Below, in pieces: positions 23,455 to 31,658 of a stretch of DNA of 46,306 nt (positions are counted from its first letter, which is position 1; every line of letters begins with the position of its first letter). The stretch comes from Paludibacterium sp. (GTDB lineage: Bacteria > Pseudomonadota > Gammaproteobacteria > Burkholderiales > Chromobacteriaceae). The DNA is taken from positions 1 to 46,306 of the forward strand of contig NZ_JAFAND010000023.1 in NCBI RefSeq assembly GCF_019232825.1, written 5' to 3'. The notes below the pieces were generated by a model. That model did no database searches, had not been told where the DNA came from, and saw nothing but the letters and a program-made list of their open reading frames with translations. The position numbers were made by a program, and so were the translations under genes.

Positions 23455-24165
23455 ATGACCCGCAATCCACCGCAACTGGACGATGATTTTTATTACCGGG
23501 ATGTCCCGGATTACATGACCGAGGTTTACGACTGGGCCTACGTCAATCCGCGGCATGCGGCGCTGCTGGACCGCAACGTGGTGGTGCGGGTGTTGTTGTT
23601 CGGCAATGATCAGCGCCTGATGCGCGCCTATCTCGACCGCGTGCGGCCCGGCATGCGTGTTTGGCAGGTGGCGCACGTCTATGGCGACCTGGTGACGCGC
23701 GTCGCGCGCCGTGTCGGCGTGGCGGGGGTGTTCGATTTGACCGACGTGACGCCGGTGCAGATCGCCCATGCCTCGCGCAAGCTCAGCGGCCTGCCGCAGG
23801 CGCGTGTGGTGCAGACCGATGCCGCCACGTTTGAAGGCGAGCGCGACTATGACCTGGTCACCAGCTTCTTCCTGCTGCACGAGGTGCCGGACGCCAAAAA
23901 ACGCGAGGTAGTGGACAATATGTTGCGCCATGTGCCGCCGATGGGGCGGGCGCTGTTCGTCGATTATCACCGGCCTGCGCCGTGGCAGCCGATCGGCTGG
24001 TTGCTGCGCTGGGTGAATCGCTATCTGGAGCCGTTCGCCTACGCGCTGTGGCGGCACGACATCCGCCATTACGCCAGCGACGCCGCGGCATTCGACTGGC
24101 ACAAGCGCACGGTGTTCGGCGGCGTGTACCAAATCGTGGAAGCGACGCCCAAAGCGCTTGGGTAG
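23455..24165 (+). CDS. rquA: Rhodoquinone biosynthesis methyltransferase-like RquA
   Basis: This 236-residue protein resembles RquA, which converts ubiquinone to rhodoquinone, the low-potential quinone used for anaerobic fumarate reduction. The family marks are the N-terminal PDYMTEVYDWAYVNPR segment and a WQVAHVYGDL stretch where ordinary methyltransferases carry a DxGxGxG SAM motif. FDLTDVTPVQIAHASRKL and the SFFLLHEVPD post-motif are also present. It starts 9 bases after xth, so it is probably co-transcribed with it. The stop codon lies within a GTAG-type repeat that directly abuts the coding end. Assignment is by recalled family pattern, and a close non-RquA relative is the main alternative. 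Confidence 0.82.
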   Translation: MTRNPPQLDDDFYYRDVPDYMTEVYDWAYVNPRHAALLDRNVVVRVLLFGNDQRLMRAYLDRVRPGMRVWQVAHVYGDLVTRVARRVGVAGVFDLTDVTPVQIAHASRKLSGLPQARVVQTDAATFEGERDYDLVTSFFLLHEVPDAKKREVVDNMLRHVPPMGRALFVDYHRPAPWQPIGWLLRWVNRYLEPFAYALWRHDIRHYASDAAAFDWHKRTVFGGVYQIVEATPKALG

Positions 24166-24240
24166 CGTGCGTTTGCGAAGCAACGCACGGCCTGCGGGCG
24201 TGCGCAAGACGTGCATTGCCTGCGGCGAATGCACACTACA
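24160..24240. repeat. GTAG-headed two-hairpin repeat, copy 2
   Basis: It nearly matches 3439-3520: the first stem GTGCGTT/AACGCAC (here GTGCGTTTGCGAAGCAACGCAC) and a second stem GTGCATT/AATGCAC. The second stem is fully paired here, while copy 1 has AACGCAC on its right arm. It begins inside the rquA stop codon and fills the space to the convergent fpr gene, where it could act as a bidirectional transcript end. Confidence 0.75.
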
Positions 24241-24252
24241 GAGTCGAGTGGG

Positions 24253-25029
24253 TTATTTTTCCACGAACGCGCGCTCGATCGCGTAGTGGCCGGGTTCGCC
24301 CATGCGCGGCGATTCCATGAAGCCCATGCTGTCCAGGATGGCGCAGCTGTCTTGCAGCATGTTCGGACTGCCGCAAATCAGGACGCGGTCGTTGGCCGGG
24401 TCGAGCTGCGGCAAGCCGATGTCGGCCGCCAGCTTGCCGCTCTTGATCAGATCGGTCAGCCGTCCCTGATTGCGGTAAGGTTCGCGGGTCACGGTCGGGT
24501 AGTAGATCAGCTTGTCGCGCACGACGTCGCCGAAGAATTCGTTGTTGGGCAATTCCCGGACGATGTAGTCCTCGTACGCCAGTTCGCTGACCCAGCGCAC
24601 GCCGTGTATCAGCACCACCTTCTCGTAGCGGTCGTAGACTTCCGGATCCTTGATGATGCTCATGAACGGCGCGAGGCCGGTGCCGGTCGACAGCAGATAC
24701 AGATGTTTGCCCGGCAATAGGTTGTCTTGCACCAGCGTGCCCGTCGGCTTGCCGCTGACGATGATGTCGTCGCCGACCTTCAGGTGCTGCAGCCGCGACG
24801 TCAACGGGCCGTTTGGCACCTTGATGCTGAAAAACGCCAGGTTTTCTTCCCAGTTGGCGCTGACGATACTGTAGGCGCGGATCAGCGGGCGTCCTTCCAC
24901 CTCCAGGCCGATCATGACGAACTGACCATTGATGAAGCGTAGCCCCGGGTCGCGCGTCGTGGTGAAGCTGAACAAGGTATCGTTCCAGTGATGAACGCTG
25001 AGAACGCGTTCGGAAGTCAAAGTCGCCAT
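24253..25029 (-). CDS. fpr: Ferredoxin/flavodoxin-NADP+ reductase
   Basis: This 258-residue FAD enzyme transfers electrons between NADPH and ferredoxin or flavodoxin and takes part in oxidative-stress defence. The FAD motif is RAYSIVSA (about residue 50) and the NADP site GTGLAPFMSII (about 113). CGSPNML is near 210. The C-terminus AFVEK is the mark of the bacterial subclass I reductases (Azotobacter/Rhodobacter type), whereas E. coli Fpr ends in Trp. It is convergent with rquA. An inverted repeat sits about 117 bases upstream of the start. Confidence 0.94.
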   Translation of the reverse strand: MATLTSERVLSVHHWNDTLFSFTTTRDPGLRFINGQFVMIGLEVEGRPLIRAYSIVSANWEENLAFFSIKVPNGPLTSRLQHLKVGDDIIVSGKPTGTLVQDNLLPGKHLYLLSTGTGLAPFMSIIKDPEVYDRYEKVVLIHGVRWVSELAYEDYIVRELPNNEFFGDVVRDKLIYYPTVTREPYRNQGRLTDLIKSGKLAADIGLPQLDPANDRVLICGSPNMLQDSCAILDSMGFMESPRMGEPGHYAIERAFVEK

Positions 25030-25145
25030 ATGCCAAATCTGTCTGATATTTAACTGAAATGTTTGCCATTCTACCGTTGAATGGACTGGCGCGATAGAAC
25101 AGATACGACCTGAACATGCACATTTAGGGCATATGTGCGGCTATG

Positions 25146-25164
25146 ACCATACCTATAGTATGGT
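25146..25164. promoter_or_regulatory. Inverted repeat upstream of fpr
   Basis: ACCATAC and GTATGGT around CTATA form a perfect 7-base inverted repeat, about 120 bases before the fpr start. Such spacing suits an operator or a distal activator site. The rest of 25165-25290 shows no feature. Confidence 0.4.
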
Positions 25165-25290
25165 TATAAGATGTTGATTGGTCGTCGTTTTTTGTGGCGA
25201 TGGTTGTGGCCGTGTATCGTTCGATTGCCGGACAGCGCAGGCTGTGCGCCTGCAGCGGAAGCGTGTCATGTCGCATGACAAATGAGAAAT

Positions 25291-25319
25291 TAAAAGGGCG
25301 AACCTAGCGGTATCGCCCT
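25291..25319 (-). terminator. Weak terminator, minus strand
   Basis: On the minus strand the stem AGGGCGA/TCGCCCT is followed by TTTTAATTT. It lies about 135 bases behind the small ORF at 25454-25690 and could end its transcript. Confidence 0.5.
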
Positions 25320-25404
25320 CTGGTTGGTGCATCACACAAACTGTCTCATTTATCCTGCATGCCAACCGTGCATGCAATGAGACGCCAACGACGTACGAAA
25401 AGAC

Positions 25405-25435
25405 CGACGCTGCGTTGCGCAGCCCAACTACATCC
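25405..25435. repeat. GTAG-type hairpin repeat, divergent member
   Basis: Read on the minus strand, it is GTAGTTGGGCTGCGCAACGCAGC, a GTAG head followed by a GCTGCG/CGCAGC stem. It has the same design as the other GTAG repeats but a different stem sequence. It lies directly behind the small ORF. Confidence 0.5.
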
Positions 25436-25453
25436 TCACAACCAGACACTCCA

Positions 25454-25690
25454 TCAAGCGCGCCTAAAGGGTTTTGCGCCCGGGCGCCGCGAGCCCATCA
25501 CGGGCTTAGTAGCGGGGAACCCCGCTTGTTCGATGACGCTTACAACGTCTTGGCTGTTTACGTAATCTGGCCTATCGGCTGCCAAGCGACCTGCATCGTC
25601 AGTGATGCTCCAATATGCTACCTTGTGGCGCACAATCTCAACCGAGAAGGAAACGGTCTGCAGCCGAACAACTGCCCCAGATGCATGCAT
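25454..25690 (-). CDS. Hypothetical protein (78 aa)
   Basis: The frame encodes a small soluble protein: VVRLQTVSFSVEIVRHKVAYW strand-rich N-half, then a polar middle with SQDVVSVIEQAGFPA and a basic tail. AAGGAGGT lies immediately upstream, but only two bases from this ATG, which is too close for ideal spacing. The same site sits 6 bases before an overlapping ATG of a 22-codon frame, so leader-peptide coupling is possible. I do not recognise the family. A GTAG repeat and a terminator-like hairpin follow the stop. Confidence 0.5.
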   Translation of the reverse strand: MHASGAVVRLQTVSFSVEIVRHKVAYWSITDDAGRLAADRPDYVNSQDVVSVIEQAGFPATKPVMGSRRPGAKPFRRA

Positions 25691-25748
25691 TACCTCCTTG
25701 CTATAACCTGATTGCAGTATAGATTCCCTTGTCCTCGCCGCAAGATTT

Positions 25749-26801
25749 TTATCGCGAATTTTGCACCGCGTCAGGGTGCGCTGCCGCCAACTCGGCCTGG
25801 TGCGCATTCGGGTGCAGGTGCTGCTCGAATTGGCGGGCGGCCGCCTGCCAGGAAAAGCCCTCCGCGACCGCACGCACATGCTCGCGGTCAAGCGCCAGCG
25901 CTTGCAGGCACGCTTGACGCAGGTCGGTGCCGAGCACGCCGGCGCCGCTGTCGCCCACCACATCCAGCGGGCCCGCCACCGGGTAGGCCGCCACCGGCGT
26001 GCCGCACGCCATCGCCTCCAGCAATACCAGGCCAAACGTGTCGGTCAGACTCGGGAAGACGAACACGTCGGCTGCGCGGTAAAAGCGCACGAGTTCAGGC
26101 TGGGGAAAGATGCCGGCGAAGTGAACTTCGGGATACTGTTTTTTCAGTTTGGCCAGCAGCGGGCCATCGCCCACCACCCACTTGCTGCCCGGTAGATCCA
26201 GACGCAAGAAGGCCTCGATATTTTTTTCCACCGCCACGCGGCCGATGTAGACGAAGCGCGGCGGCTGGCTTTCGTCGAGCCGTTCGCGCGGGCCGGGCGT
26301 AAACAGTCCGGTATCGACTCCCCGGCTCCAGAGCACGACATTGCGGAAGCCGCGCGCGCGCAAGTCGTCGACGATCGACTGCGTCGGCGCCATGACCGCG
26401 CTCCCGGCGTTATGGAAGCGGCGCATCCAGGCGTAGCTGATTGCCAGCGGCAGCCGGGTGCGCGCCTGGATATATTCCGGGAAACGGGTGTGATAGGCGG
26501 TGGTGAATGCCTTGTCATGGCGCCGGCAGAAGCGGCGCGCCGCCAGGCCGAGCGGGCCTTCGGTGGCGATATGGATGGCGTCGGGGTTAAAGGCGGCGAT
26601 CATGCGCGCCACCTTGCGATAGGGGAACAGCGACAGGCGAATATCCGGGTAGGTGGGGCAGGGCAGCGTGGTGAACGATTGCGGCGTGATCATTTCCACC
26701 GTATGGCCGAACCCTTGTAATTCTCGGATCGTCTCCGTCAGCGTGCGAACCACGCCATTGACCTGGGGACGCCAGGCGTCCGTCACGATCAGGATGCGCA
26801 T
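25749..26801 (-). CDS. agt: Agt-like glycolipid glycosyltransferase (GT4)
   Basis: This 350-residue cytosolic-face GT4 (GT-B) enzyme has the N-terminal motif TDAWRPQVNGVVRTL and an acceptor-side stretch TAYHTRFPEYIQAR. The donor site has KNIEAFL and the E-x7-E segment FGLVLLEAMACGTPV (about residues 270-284). This pattern, and the adjacent PlcP-like gene with a 13-base overlap, fit Agt, which glycosylates diacylglycerol to give glycolipids that replace phospholipids when phosphate is scarce. The generic alternative is an alpha-mannosyltransferase of the MgtA/PimB group. It should be expressed with plcP from the Pho-box promoter. Confidence 0.78.
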   Translation of the reverse strand: MRILIVTDAWRPQVNGVVRTLTETIRELQGFGHTVEMITPQSFTTLPCPTYPDIRLSLFPYRKVARMIAAFNPDAIHIATEGPLGLAARRFCRRHDKAFTTAYHTRFPEYIQARTRLPLAISYAWMRRFHNAGSAVMAPTQSIVDDLRARGFRNVVLWSRGVDTGLFTPGPRERLDESQPPRFVYIGRVAVEKNIEAFLRLDLPGSKWVVGDGPLLAKLKKQYPEVHFAGIFPQPELVRFYRAADVFVFPSLTDTFGLVLLEAMACGTPVAAYPVAGPLDVVGDSGAGVLGTDLRQACLQALALDREHVRAVAEGFSWQAAARQFEQHLHPNAHQAELAAAHPDAVQNSR

Positions 26802-27625
26802 ATCTTCTCCTGTGCGGGGGCTTGTTCGATTGCGGGTTCAGCATCGGCGACGGCGTCGCCGCTGAGAATATCGGTCCAGTACACCACCGACAGCGTACCG
26901 TCGGCCGATTCGACCAGCGCCGACAGGCTCTCCACCCAGTCGCCGCTATTGCCGTAGAGCGTGCCGTCCAGGTCGCGCACCTCCGGCTTGTGAATATGGC
27001 CGCAAATCACGCCGTCGTAACCGCGGTGGCGTGCTTCGGCGGCCAGAATCTTCTCGAAGTGGCTGATGAAATTCACTGCGTTCTTCACCTTGTGCTTCAG
27101 ATACTGCGACAGCGACCAGTAAGGCAGGCCGAGTTTCGCCCGGCACCAGTTGAAGCCGCGATTCAGTTGGAGGATCAGGGTGTAGAGCGAGTCGCCGATA
27201 TACGCCAGCCACTTGGCGTATTGGATGACGCCGTCGAACTCGTCGCCGTGCGTGATCAGCAGGCGCTTGCCGTCGGCCGTGACGTGTTCGTCCTGCATGC
27301 GGATGGCGATGCCGCCGAAGTCGAGTCCGGCGAACTGGCGCGCCATCTCGTCGTGGTTGCCCGGGATATAAACGACGCGCGTGCCTTTGCGCGCCTTGCG
27401 CAGTACTTTTTGCACCACGTCGTTGTGGCTCTGTTTCCAATACCACGATTTCTTCAATTGCCAGCCGTCGATGATGTCGCCGACCAGATAGAGCGTGTCG
27501 GATTCGGTGTGGCGTAGAAAATCCAGCAGATGGTCGGCCCTGCATCCCGCTGTGCCGAGGTGGACGTCGGAGATCCAGATGGTGCGAAAGCGCCGGTGCG
27601 TCAGGTCGATGTCGTCTCGTTGCAT
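26789..27625 (-). CDS. plcP: PlcP-like phospholipase C (metallophosphoesterase)
   Basis: This 278-residue calcineurin-like phosphoesterase has metal-binding motifs DVHLG, GDIIDGW, GNHDE, HGDEFD and CGHIHKPE in order. It resembles LpxH but is longer and carries the KLGLPYWSLSQYLKHKVKNAV insert of PlcP proteins. PlcP removes head groups from phosphatidylethanolamine or phosphatidylcholine during phosphate starvation, giving diacylglycerol for Agt, which is encoded next and overlaps by 13 bases. Four Pho-box half sites stand upstream. The ATG at 27625 was chosen because earlier in-frame starts would include the Pho box in the coding part. An LpxH-type UDP-diacylglucosamine hydrolase is the alternative, but context and box favour PlcP. 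Confidence 0.83.
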   Translation of the reverse strand: MQRDDIDLTHRRFRTIWISDVHLGTAGCRADHLLDFLRHTESDTLYLVGDIIDGWQLKKSWYWKQSHNDVVQKVLRKARKGTRVVYIPGNHDEMARQFAGLDFGGIAIRMQDEHVTADGKRLLITHGDEFDGVIQYAKWLAYIGDSLYTLILQLNRGFNWCRAKLGLPYWSLSQYLKHKVKNAVNFISHFEKILAAEARHRGYDGVICGHIHKPEVRDLDGTLYGNSGDWVESLSALVESADGTLSVVYWTDILSGDAVADAEPAIEQAPAQEKICAS

Positions 27626-27671
27626 GGCAGTCTCCCGGGCGATGGTCTCGCGCCCATCCTGCCTGTGACCG

Positions 27672-27711
27672 GTGACAGAAAGATGAGTTTTTGATGAAGA
27701 CAACATGAAAC
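27672..27711 (-). promoter_or_regulatory. Pho box of four 11-base units
   Basis: On the minus strand, GTTTCAT, TCTTCAT, AACTCAT and CTGTCAC start exactly 11 bases apart. PhoB sites are direct repeats of CTGTCAT-like 7-mers each followed by 4 variable AT-rich bases, an 11-base period. The last unit (27672-27678) matches 6 of 7 bases. The box ends 47 bases before the plcP start. It also lies about 105 bases upstream of the divergent response-regulator gene. Confidence 0.75.
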
Positions 27712-27815
27712 TTAAGCCGTGATTAATCGGGTTTTGTTGCAATTCCTGCTCGAATGGGAGGGCCGGAAAGGGGTAGCATCAAAGCTTGCTGCCCAACCGG
27801 TGAGGAGAAATGGCA

Positions 27816-28478
27816 ATGCGCATTCTGGTCGTGGAGGATGACCCCTTGATCGGCGACGGTCTCAAGGCGGGGCTCGCGCAGCTCGGTTTCGCCGTCGATT
27901 GGCTGATCTCCGGCAAGGAGGCGTTGCATGCGATGGATGCCGCGCCGTATGACGGGGCCGTGCTCGACTTGGGGTTGCCCGGCTGTGATGGCATGACGGT
28001 GTTGGCGGCGTGGCGCCGCCAGGGCCACAGTCTGCCGGTATTGGTGTTGACGGCGCGCGACGCCATCAACGACCGGGTGGCCGGGCTTGATGCCGGCGCC
28101 GACGATTATTTGATCAAACCGTTCGCGCTGATCGAGGTGGCCGCGCGGCTCAGGGCGATGCTGCGCCGCAGCCAAGGGCTGAGCAGTCATCTGTTGACGC
28201 ATGGCGATGTCAGCTTCGACCCCGCTGCGCGTTGCGCCTATTTGTGCGACCGCCCGGTCGAGCTGACCGCGCGGGAATTGGCCATTCTCGAAGTGCTGTT
28301 GCTCAACAAGGGCCGGGTGCTGCCGCGCGAGTTGATCGAAGAGAAACTCTACAGCTGGGACCACGATCTGGAGAGCAACGCCATCGAGGTCCACATTCAT
28401 CACTTGCGCAAAAAGCTGGGCCGGCATTTGATCCGCACGGTGCGCGGCATCGGCTATACCCTGGGGAGCGAAGCGTGA
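27816..28478 (+). CDS. OmpR-family response regulator (QseB/PmrA type)
   Basis: This 220-residue DNA-binding regulator has an N-terminal receiver domain (about residues 1-115), with the acidic pair EDD near 8, the phosphoacceptor Asp in VLDLGLPG (about residue 51), and Lys in YLIKPFAL. A C-terminal winged helix follows (about 125-218, with LTARELAILEVL and RGIGYTLG). GAGGAG lies 8 bases before this ATG; an in-frame ATG 6 bases earlier is too close to it. The stop overlaps the sensor kinase start. Overall it is of the QseB/PmrA/TctD group, but the signal is unknown. Confidence 0.93.
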   Translation: MRILVVEDDPLIGDGLKAGLAQLGFAVDWLISGKEALHAMDAAPYDGAVLDLGLPGCDGMTVLAAWRRQGHSLPVLVLTARDAINDRVAGLDAGADDYLIKPFALIEVAARLRAMLRRSQGLSSHLLTHGDVSFDPAARCAYLCDRPVELTARELAILEVLLLNKGRVLPRELIEEKLYSWDHDLESNAIEVHIHHLRKKLGRHLIRTVRGIGYTLGSEA

Positions 28479-29815
28479 GCCGCGTCAGCTTACAGCGTCG
28501 CATCGTCGTGGCGCTGTTGTTGATTGCGCCGATGATGTGGCTGTTGTCGACCGTGGTGGCGCTTTACCAGACTCGCGAGGAGATCAACGAGCTCTACGAT
28601 GCGCAACTGCAGATGCTGGCGCATCAGTTGATGACCAGCGTGCGCGCCGAAGCGAACGCGCGGCCGCCGATGCGCGGTTATGTCGACGTCGATGGCGACG
28701 AGGATGGCGACGCGTTGGCGCAAGCCGTTTGGCGCCGTGACGGCCAACTGATCTGGGCCGACGGTATCGACGCCGATTGGCAGCCGCCGCCTGGAGAGGG
28801 CGGTTTTGTTCTTCGCCGCACGCACCATGGCGAGTGGCGCGTTTATGTTCTGCGCGCCACGGATGGCGAACGGGTGGTGGCGGTGGGCCAGCGCGTCAAA
28901 GCGCGCAACCGTGCCACGTTGAAAGTGGTGATCAGTCAGTTGTGGGCGTGGCTGTTGCCGTTGCCGCTGCTGTTGTTGGCGCTGGTGCTGGCGGTACGCC
29001 GCGGCCTGGCGCCGCTGAGCCGGCTGGCGGGCGAGCTGGCGCGGCGGCGTTCGGACGATCTCAGTCCGGTCGATCATCCGGTGCCGGCCGAGGCGCAGCC
29101 ACTGATCGCCGCGCTCAATCAATTGTTCTCCCGGGTCGAGCAGAACCTCGAACATGAGCGGCGCTTTACCGCCGATGCCGCGCATGAGCTGCGCTCGCCG
29201 CTGGCCGCGCTGCGGGTGCAGGCGGAGGTGGCGCAATTGGCGCGCGAGCCCGAGGTGATGACGCATGCGTTGGATAACCTGACTGTCGGCATCGAACGCG
29301 CCACGCGGTTGGTGGATCAGCTTTTGGCCTTATCCCGTCTTGACCCTTTGCAGGGGCTGGCCAACGCGCAACCGATCGACTGGGCGGCATTGGTCGATGG
29401 CGTGCGCCGCGAGGTGGCGCCGCTGGCGGCGCGGCGCGGCTGTTCGCTGCAGGTCGTGTGGCACGATCCGGCGAACCAGGTGTTGCCGCTCTCGGGCGAT
29501 GCCACGTTGTTGTCGCTGATGTTGCGCAATCTCTTGGAAAACGCCTTGCGCTACAGTCCGCCGGGGGCCGCCGTGCAGCTGATATGCGACCGTGGCGGTC
29601 TGGCGGTGGAGGACAACGGGCCGGGCATTGACGCCGCCTGGCTTGAGAAGGTGCGGCAACGTTTCGTGCGCGAGCCCGGCCAACGCGAACCCGGCAGCGG
29701 GCTGGGGCTCTCGATCGTCGAACGCATCGCCGAGCTGCATGGGTTGCATTTGACGCTGAGCAACCGATCGCCCAACGGCTTGCGCGCGGCGCTGACGCCG
29801 CAGGATGCCGCCTGA
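28475..29815 (+). CDS. Sensor histidine kinase (QseC type)
   Basis: This 446-residue inner-membrane kinase starts at a GTG that overlaps the regulator stop (GTGA). Two membrane helices (about residues 9-30 and 155-178) enclose a small periplasmic sensor of about 120 residues. HAMP, then HisKA with AHELRSPLAAL, then HATPase_c with N-box LLENALRYS, G1 VEDNGPGI and G2 GSGLGLSIV are all intact. It should phosphorylate the adjacent OmpR-type regulator. The periplasmic domain has the acidic run DVDGDEDGD, which could bind divalent cations as in PmrB/PhoQ-like sensors, but that is a guess. Confidence 0.92.
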   Translation: MSRVSLQRRIVVALLLIAPMMWLLSTVVALYQTREEINELYDAQLQMLAHQLMTSVRAEANARPPMRGYVDVDGDEDGDALAQAVWRRDGQLIWADGIDADWQPPPGEGGFVLRRTHHGEWRVYVLRATDGERVVAVGQRVKARNRATLKVVISQLWAWLLPLPLLLLALVLAVRRGLAPLSRLAGELARRRSDDLSPVDHPVPAEAQPLIAALNQLFSRVEQNLEHERRFTADAAHELRSPLAALRVQAEVAQLAREPEVMTHALDNLTVGIERATRLVDQLLALSRLDPLQGLANAQPIDWAALVDGVRREVAPLAARRGCSLQVVWHDPANQVLPLSGDATLLSLMLRNLLENALRYSPPGAAVQLICDRGGLAVEDNGPGIDAAWLEKVRQRFVREPGQREPGSGLGLSIVERIAELHGLHLTLSNRSPNGLRAALTPQDAA

Positions 29816-29821
29816 CGCGAA

Positions 29822-29852
29822 GGACCCTCTGAATAAGTTATTTACCGCTGCG
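29822..29852. repeat. Relic MITE end (copy C)
   Basis: This 31-base stretch matches the end of MITE copy B (1479-1509, inverted) with 3 mismatches. It begins GGACCCTCTGAATAAG. No second end follows, so it is a relic or an excision/recombination scar. It lies in the 68-base gap in front of the RegB-like gene and may contribute to its promoter. Confidence 0.65.
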
Positions 29853-29883
29853 GCACGGTGGGGAATGTTACAGTAGCGCTTCT

Positions 29884-31140
29884 ATGCCGACAGTATTTTC
29901 CTCCCTTTCCAGCGAGAGCATCGACCTTGGACGCGCCCAGCAGCGGCTGACCGCCTTGCGCTGGGGCATGCTCGGTTTGTGTCTGTTGCTGCTCGCCGCT
30001 GCCGCCGCCGTGCCGGTGCGCCTGGCGTGGTTGCCCATCGGTCAGGCGTTGGCGACCTTGGCGCTGATCAACGCCGTGCTGCCGCAGCTCAAACGGCGCG
30101 GCGTTGCGCCGCTGTTGTCGATTCGCATCGGTCTGTTGGCCGACGTGGTGGCGTTAAGCGAAGTGTTGGCGTTCAGCGGCGGCGCCGCCAACCCGCTGGC
30201 CTCGCTCTATCTGCCGCCGGTGTTGTTTGCCGCCCTGTTGAGCCCCGGGGTGTTTTCCTGGGGGCTGTCGGCGCTGGCGCTGGCGGTGTATGGCGCGCTG
30301 TTCGTCTGGCATCTTCCTTGGCCGGTGGCCGACGCCGATGCCGCCTATGCCTTTCATGCCCACCAGATGGGGATGTGGTTCACTTTCGCCTTGTCGGCGC
30401 TGTTGATGACGGGCTTCATATCCTGGCTGGCGCGGCAATTGGCCGACCGTGAACGCGAGTTGGCGGTGGCGCGCGAAAGTCAGCTGCGCGACGAACAACT
30501 GGTCGGCATCGGCATGCAGGCGGCCATGGCGGCGCATTCGTTGTCGACGCCCTTAAATACCCTGACGTTGCTGGCCGACGAATGGGCCGAACTGCAGCCT
30601 GCGGGGCTGGCGGCGGACGAATTGGCGCTGATGCAAAGTCAGCTGCGGGTCTGCCGCGACGCGCTCGCGCGGTTGAAGTCCAATGCGCAGACCGGGGCCG
30701 TGCCGGTGCGACTGTTCAGCGCCATCACCGAACGGCTCGAAGGATGGCGCTCCCTACGTCCGGACGTCACCTTGTCCTGGCAGCCCTACGATTGCCAAGA
30801 CCCCTGGGTCGTGTTGGATGCGGCCTTCTGGCCGGCCCTGTTCAACCTGATCAACAACGCCGCCGAAGCCGGCGGCGGCCAAGTCGGCATCGGCGCCCAT
30901 TACCAGGCGGGGACGCTGCGGGTGGACATCGTCAATCGAGAAGGCTGCTTGAGTGACGCCCAACTGCACGCGGCCGGGCTGGGTCAACTGCAGTCGGGCA
31001 AGCCGGCCGGCCTGGGCCTGGGCGTGATGCTGTCGCATGCCACGCTGGCGCGGCTGGGCGGCAGCCTGACACTCGACAACCGGCGTGCCGGCGGCGTGCA
31101 CGCGCGCATCACCCTGCCTTTGAGAGCGTGCCCGCCATGA
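29884..31140 (+). CDS. regB: RegB/PrrB-like redox sensor kinase, degenerate motifs
   Basis: This 418-residue protein has about six membrane helices (residues 20-185). A loop segment GGAANPLASLYLPP corresponds to the quinone-binding GGxxNPF motif of RegB, with L in place of F. The cytosolic part is histidine-kinase-like, but the H-box reads AAHSLSTPLNTL, with Ser where kinases have Glu or Asp after the His. The G1 box is NREGC instead of DxGxG. N-box NLINNAAEAG and G2 GLGLG are intact. I do not see the redox-active linker cysteine of RegB. It is translationally coupled (ATGA) to the RegA-like regulator. It may be a weak or signal-only kinase. Confidence 0.82.
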   Translation: MPTVFSSLSSESIDLGRAQQRLTALRWGMLGLCLLLLAAAAAVPVRLAWLPIGQALATLALINAVLPQLKRRGVAPLLSIRIGLLADVVALSEVLAFSGGAANPLASLYLPPVLFAALLSPGVFSWGLSALALAVYGALFVWHLPWPVADADAAYAFHAHQMGMWFTFALSALLMTGFISWLARQLADRERELAVARESQLRDEQLVGIGMQAAMAAHSLSTPLNTLTLLADEWAELQPAGLAADELALMQSQLRVCRDALARLKSNAQTGAVPVRLFSAITERLEGWRSLRPDVTLSWQPYDCQDPWVVLDAAFWPALFNLINNAAEAGGGQVGIGAHYQAGTLRVDIVNREGCLSDAQLHAAGLGQLQSGKPAGLGLGVMLSHATLARLGGSLTLDNRRAGGVHARITLPLRACPP

Positions 31141-31658
31141 GATTTCTGTTGATCGACGACGACGATGTGTTTGCCGGCGTGCTGGCCCGGGCGCTGACCC
31201 GGCGCGGTTACGTGGCCGATCGGGCTGCAAGCGAGGCTGAAGCGCTGCTGGCCTTGCCGCGCGGGTACGACCGCATCGTGCTCGATCTGAACTTGGGCGG
31301 CGACAGCGGGTTGCGGCTGCTGCCTTTGCTGCGCCGGCAAAGCCCTGGCAGCGCGGTACTGGTGCTGACCGGCTACGCCAGCATCGCCACCGCGGTCGAG
31401 GCTACCAAGCTCGGCGCGGTGCAATACTTGGCCAAGCCGGCATCGGTCGAGGAAATCCTGCAGGCCTTCCTGCAAGTCGAGCCCGATGCCGCATTGCCTG
31501 TCAGCGCCAGGCCGATGTCGGTGCGTCGGCTCACCTGGGAGCATGTGCAGCGCGTCTTGGCCGAACATGACGGCAATATTTCCGCCACGGCGCGCGCATT
31601 GAACATGCATCGCCGTACCTTGCAGCGCATGCTGGCCAAAAAACCGGTTAGCGAATAA
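31137..31658 (+). CDS. regA: RegA/PrrA/ActR-type response regulator
   Basis: This 173-residue regulator has a receiver domain (about residues 1-115; acidic DDDD near 8, phosphoacceptor Asp in IVLDLNLGG, LTGYAS and YLAKPAS). A Fis-type helix-turn-helix follows at the C-terminus (NISATARALNMHRRTLQRMLAKK), nearly identical to the highly conserved RegA/PrrA DNA-binding helix. All receiver residues are intact. RegA-type regulators control respiration, carbon and nitrogen metabolism with redox state. The gene starts inside the stop of the kinase gene (ATGA). With rquA and fpr nearby, it fits anaerobic adaptation. Confidence 0.93.
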   Translation: MRFLLIDDDDVFAGVLARALTRRGYVADRAASEAEALLALPRGYDRIVLDLNLGGDSGLRLLPLLRRQSPGSAVLVLTGYASIATAVEATKLGAVQYLAKPASVEEILQAFLQVEPDAALPVSARPMSVRRLTWEHVQRVLAEHDGNISATARALNMHRRTLQRMLAKKPVSE

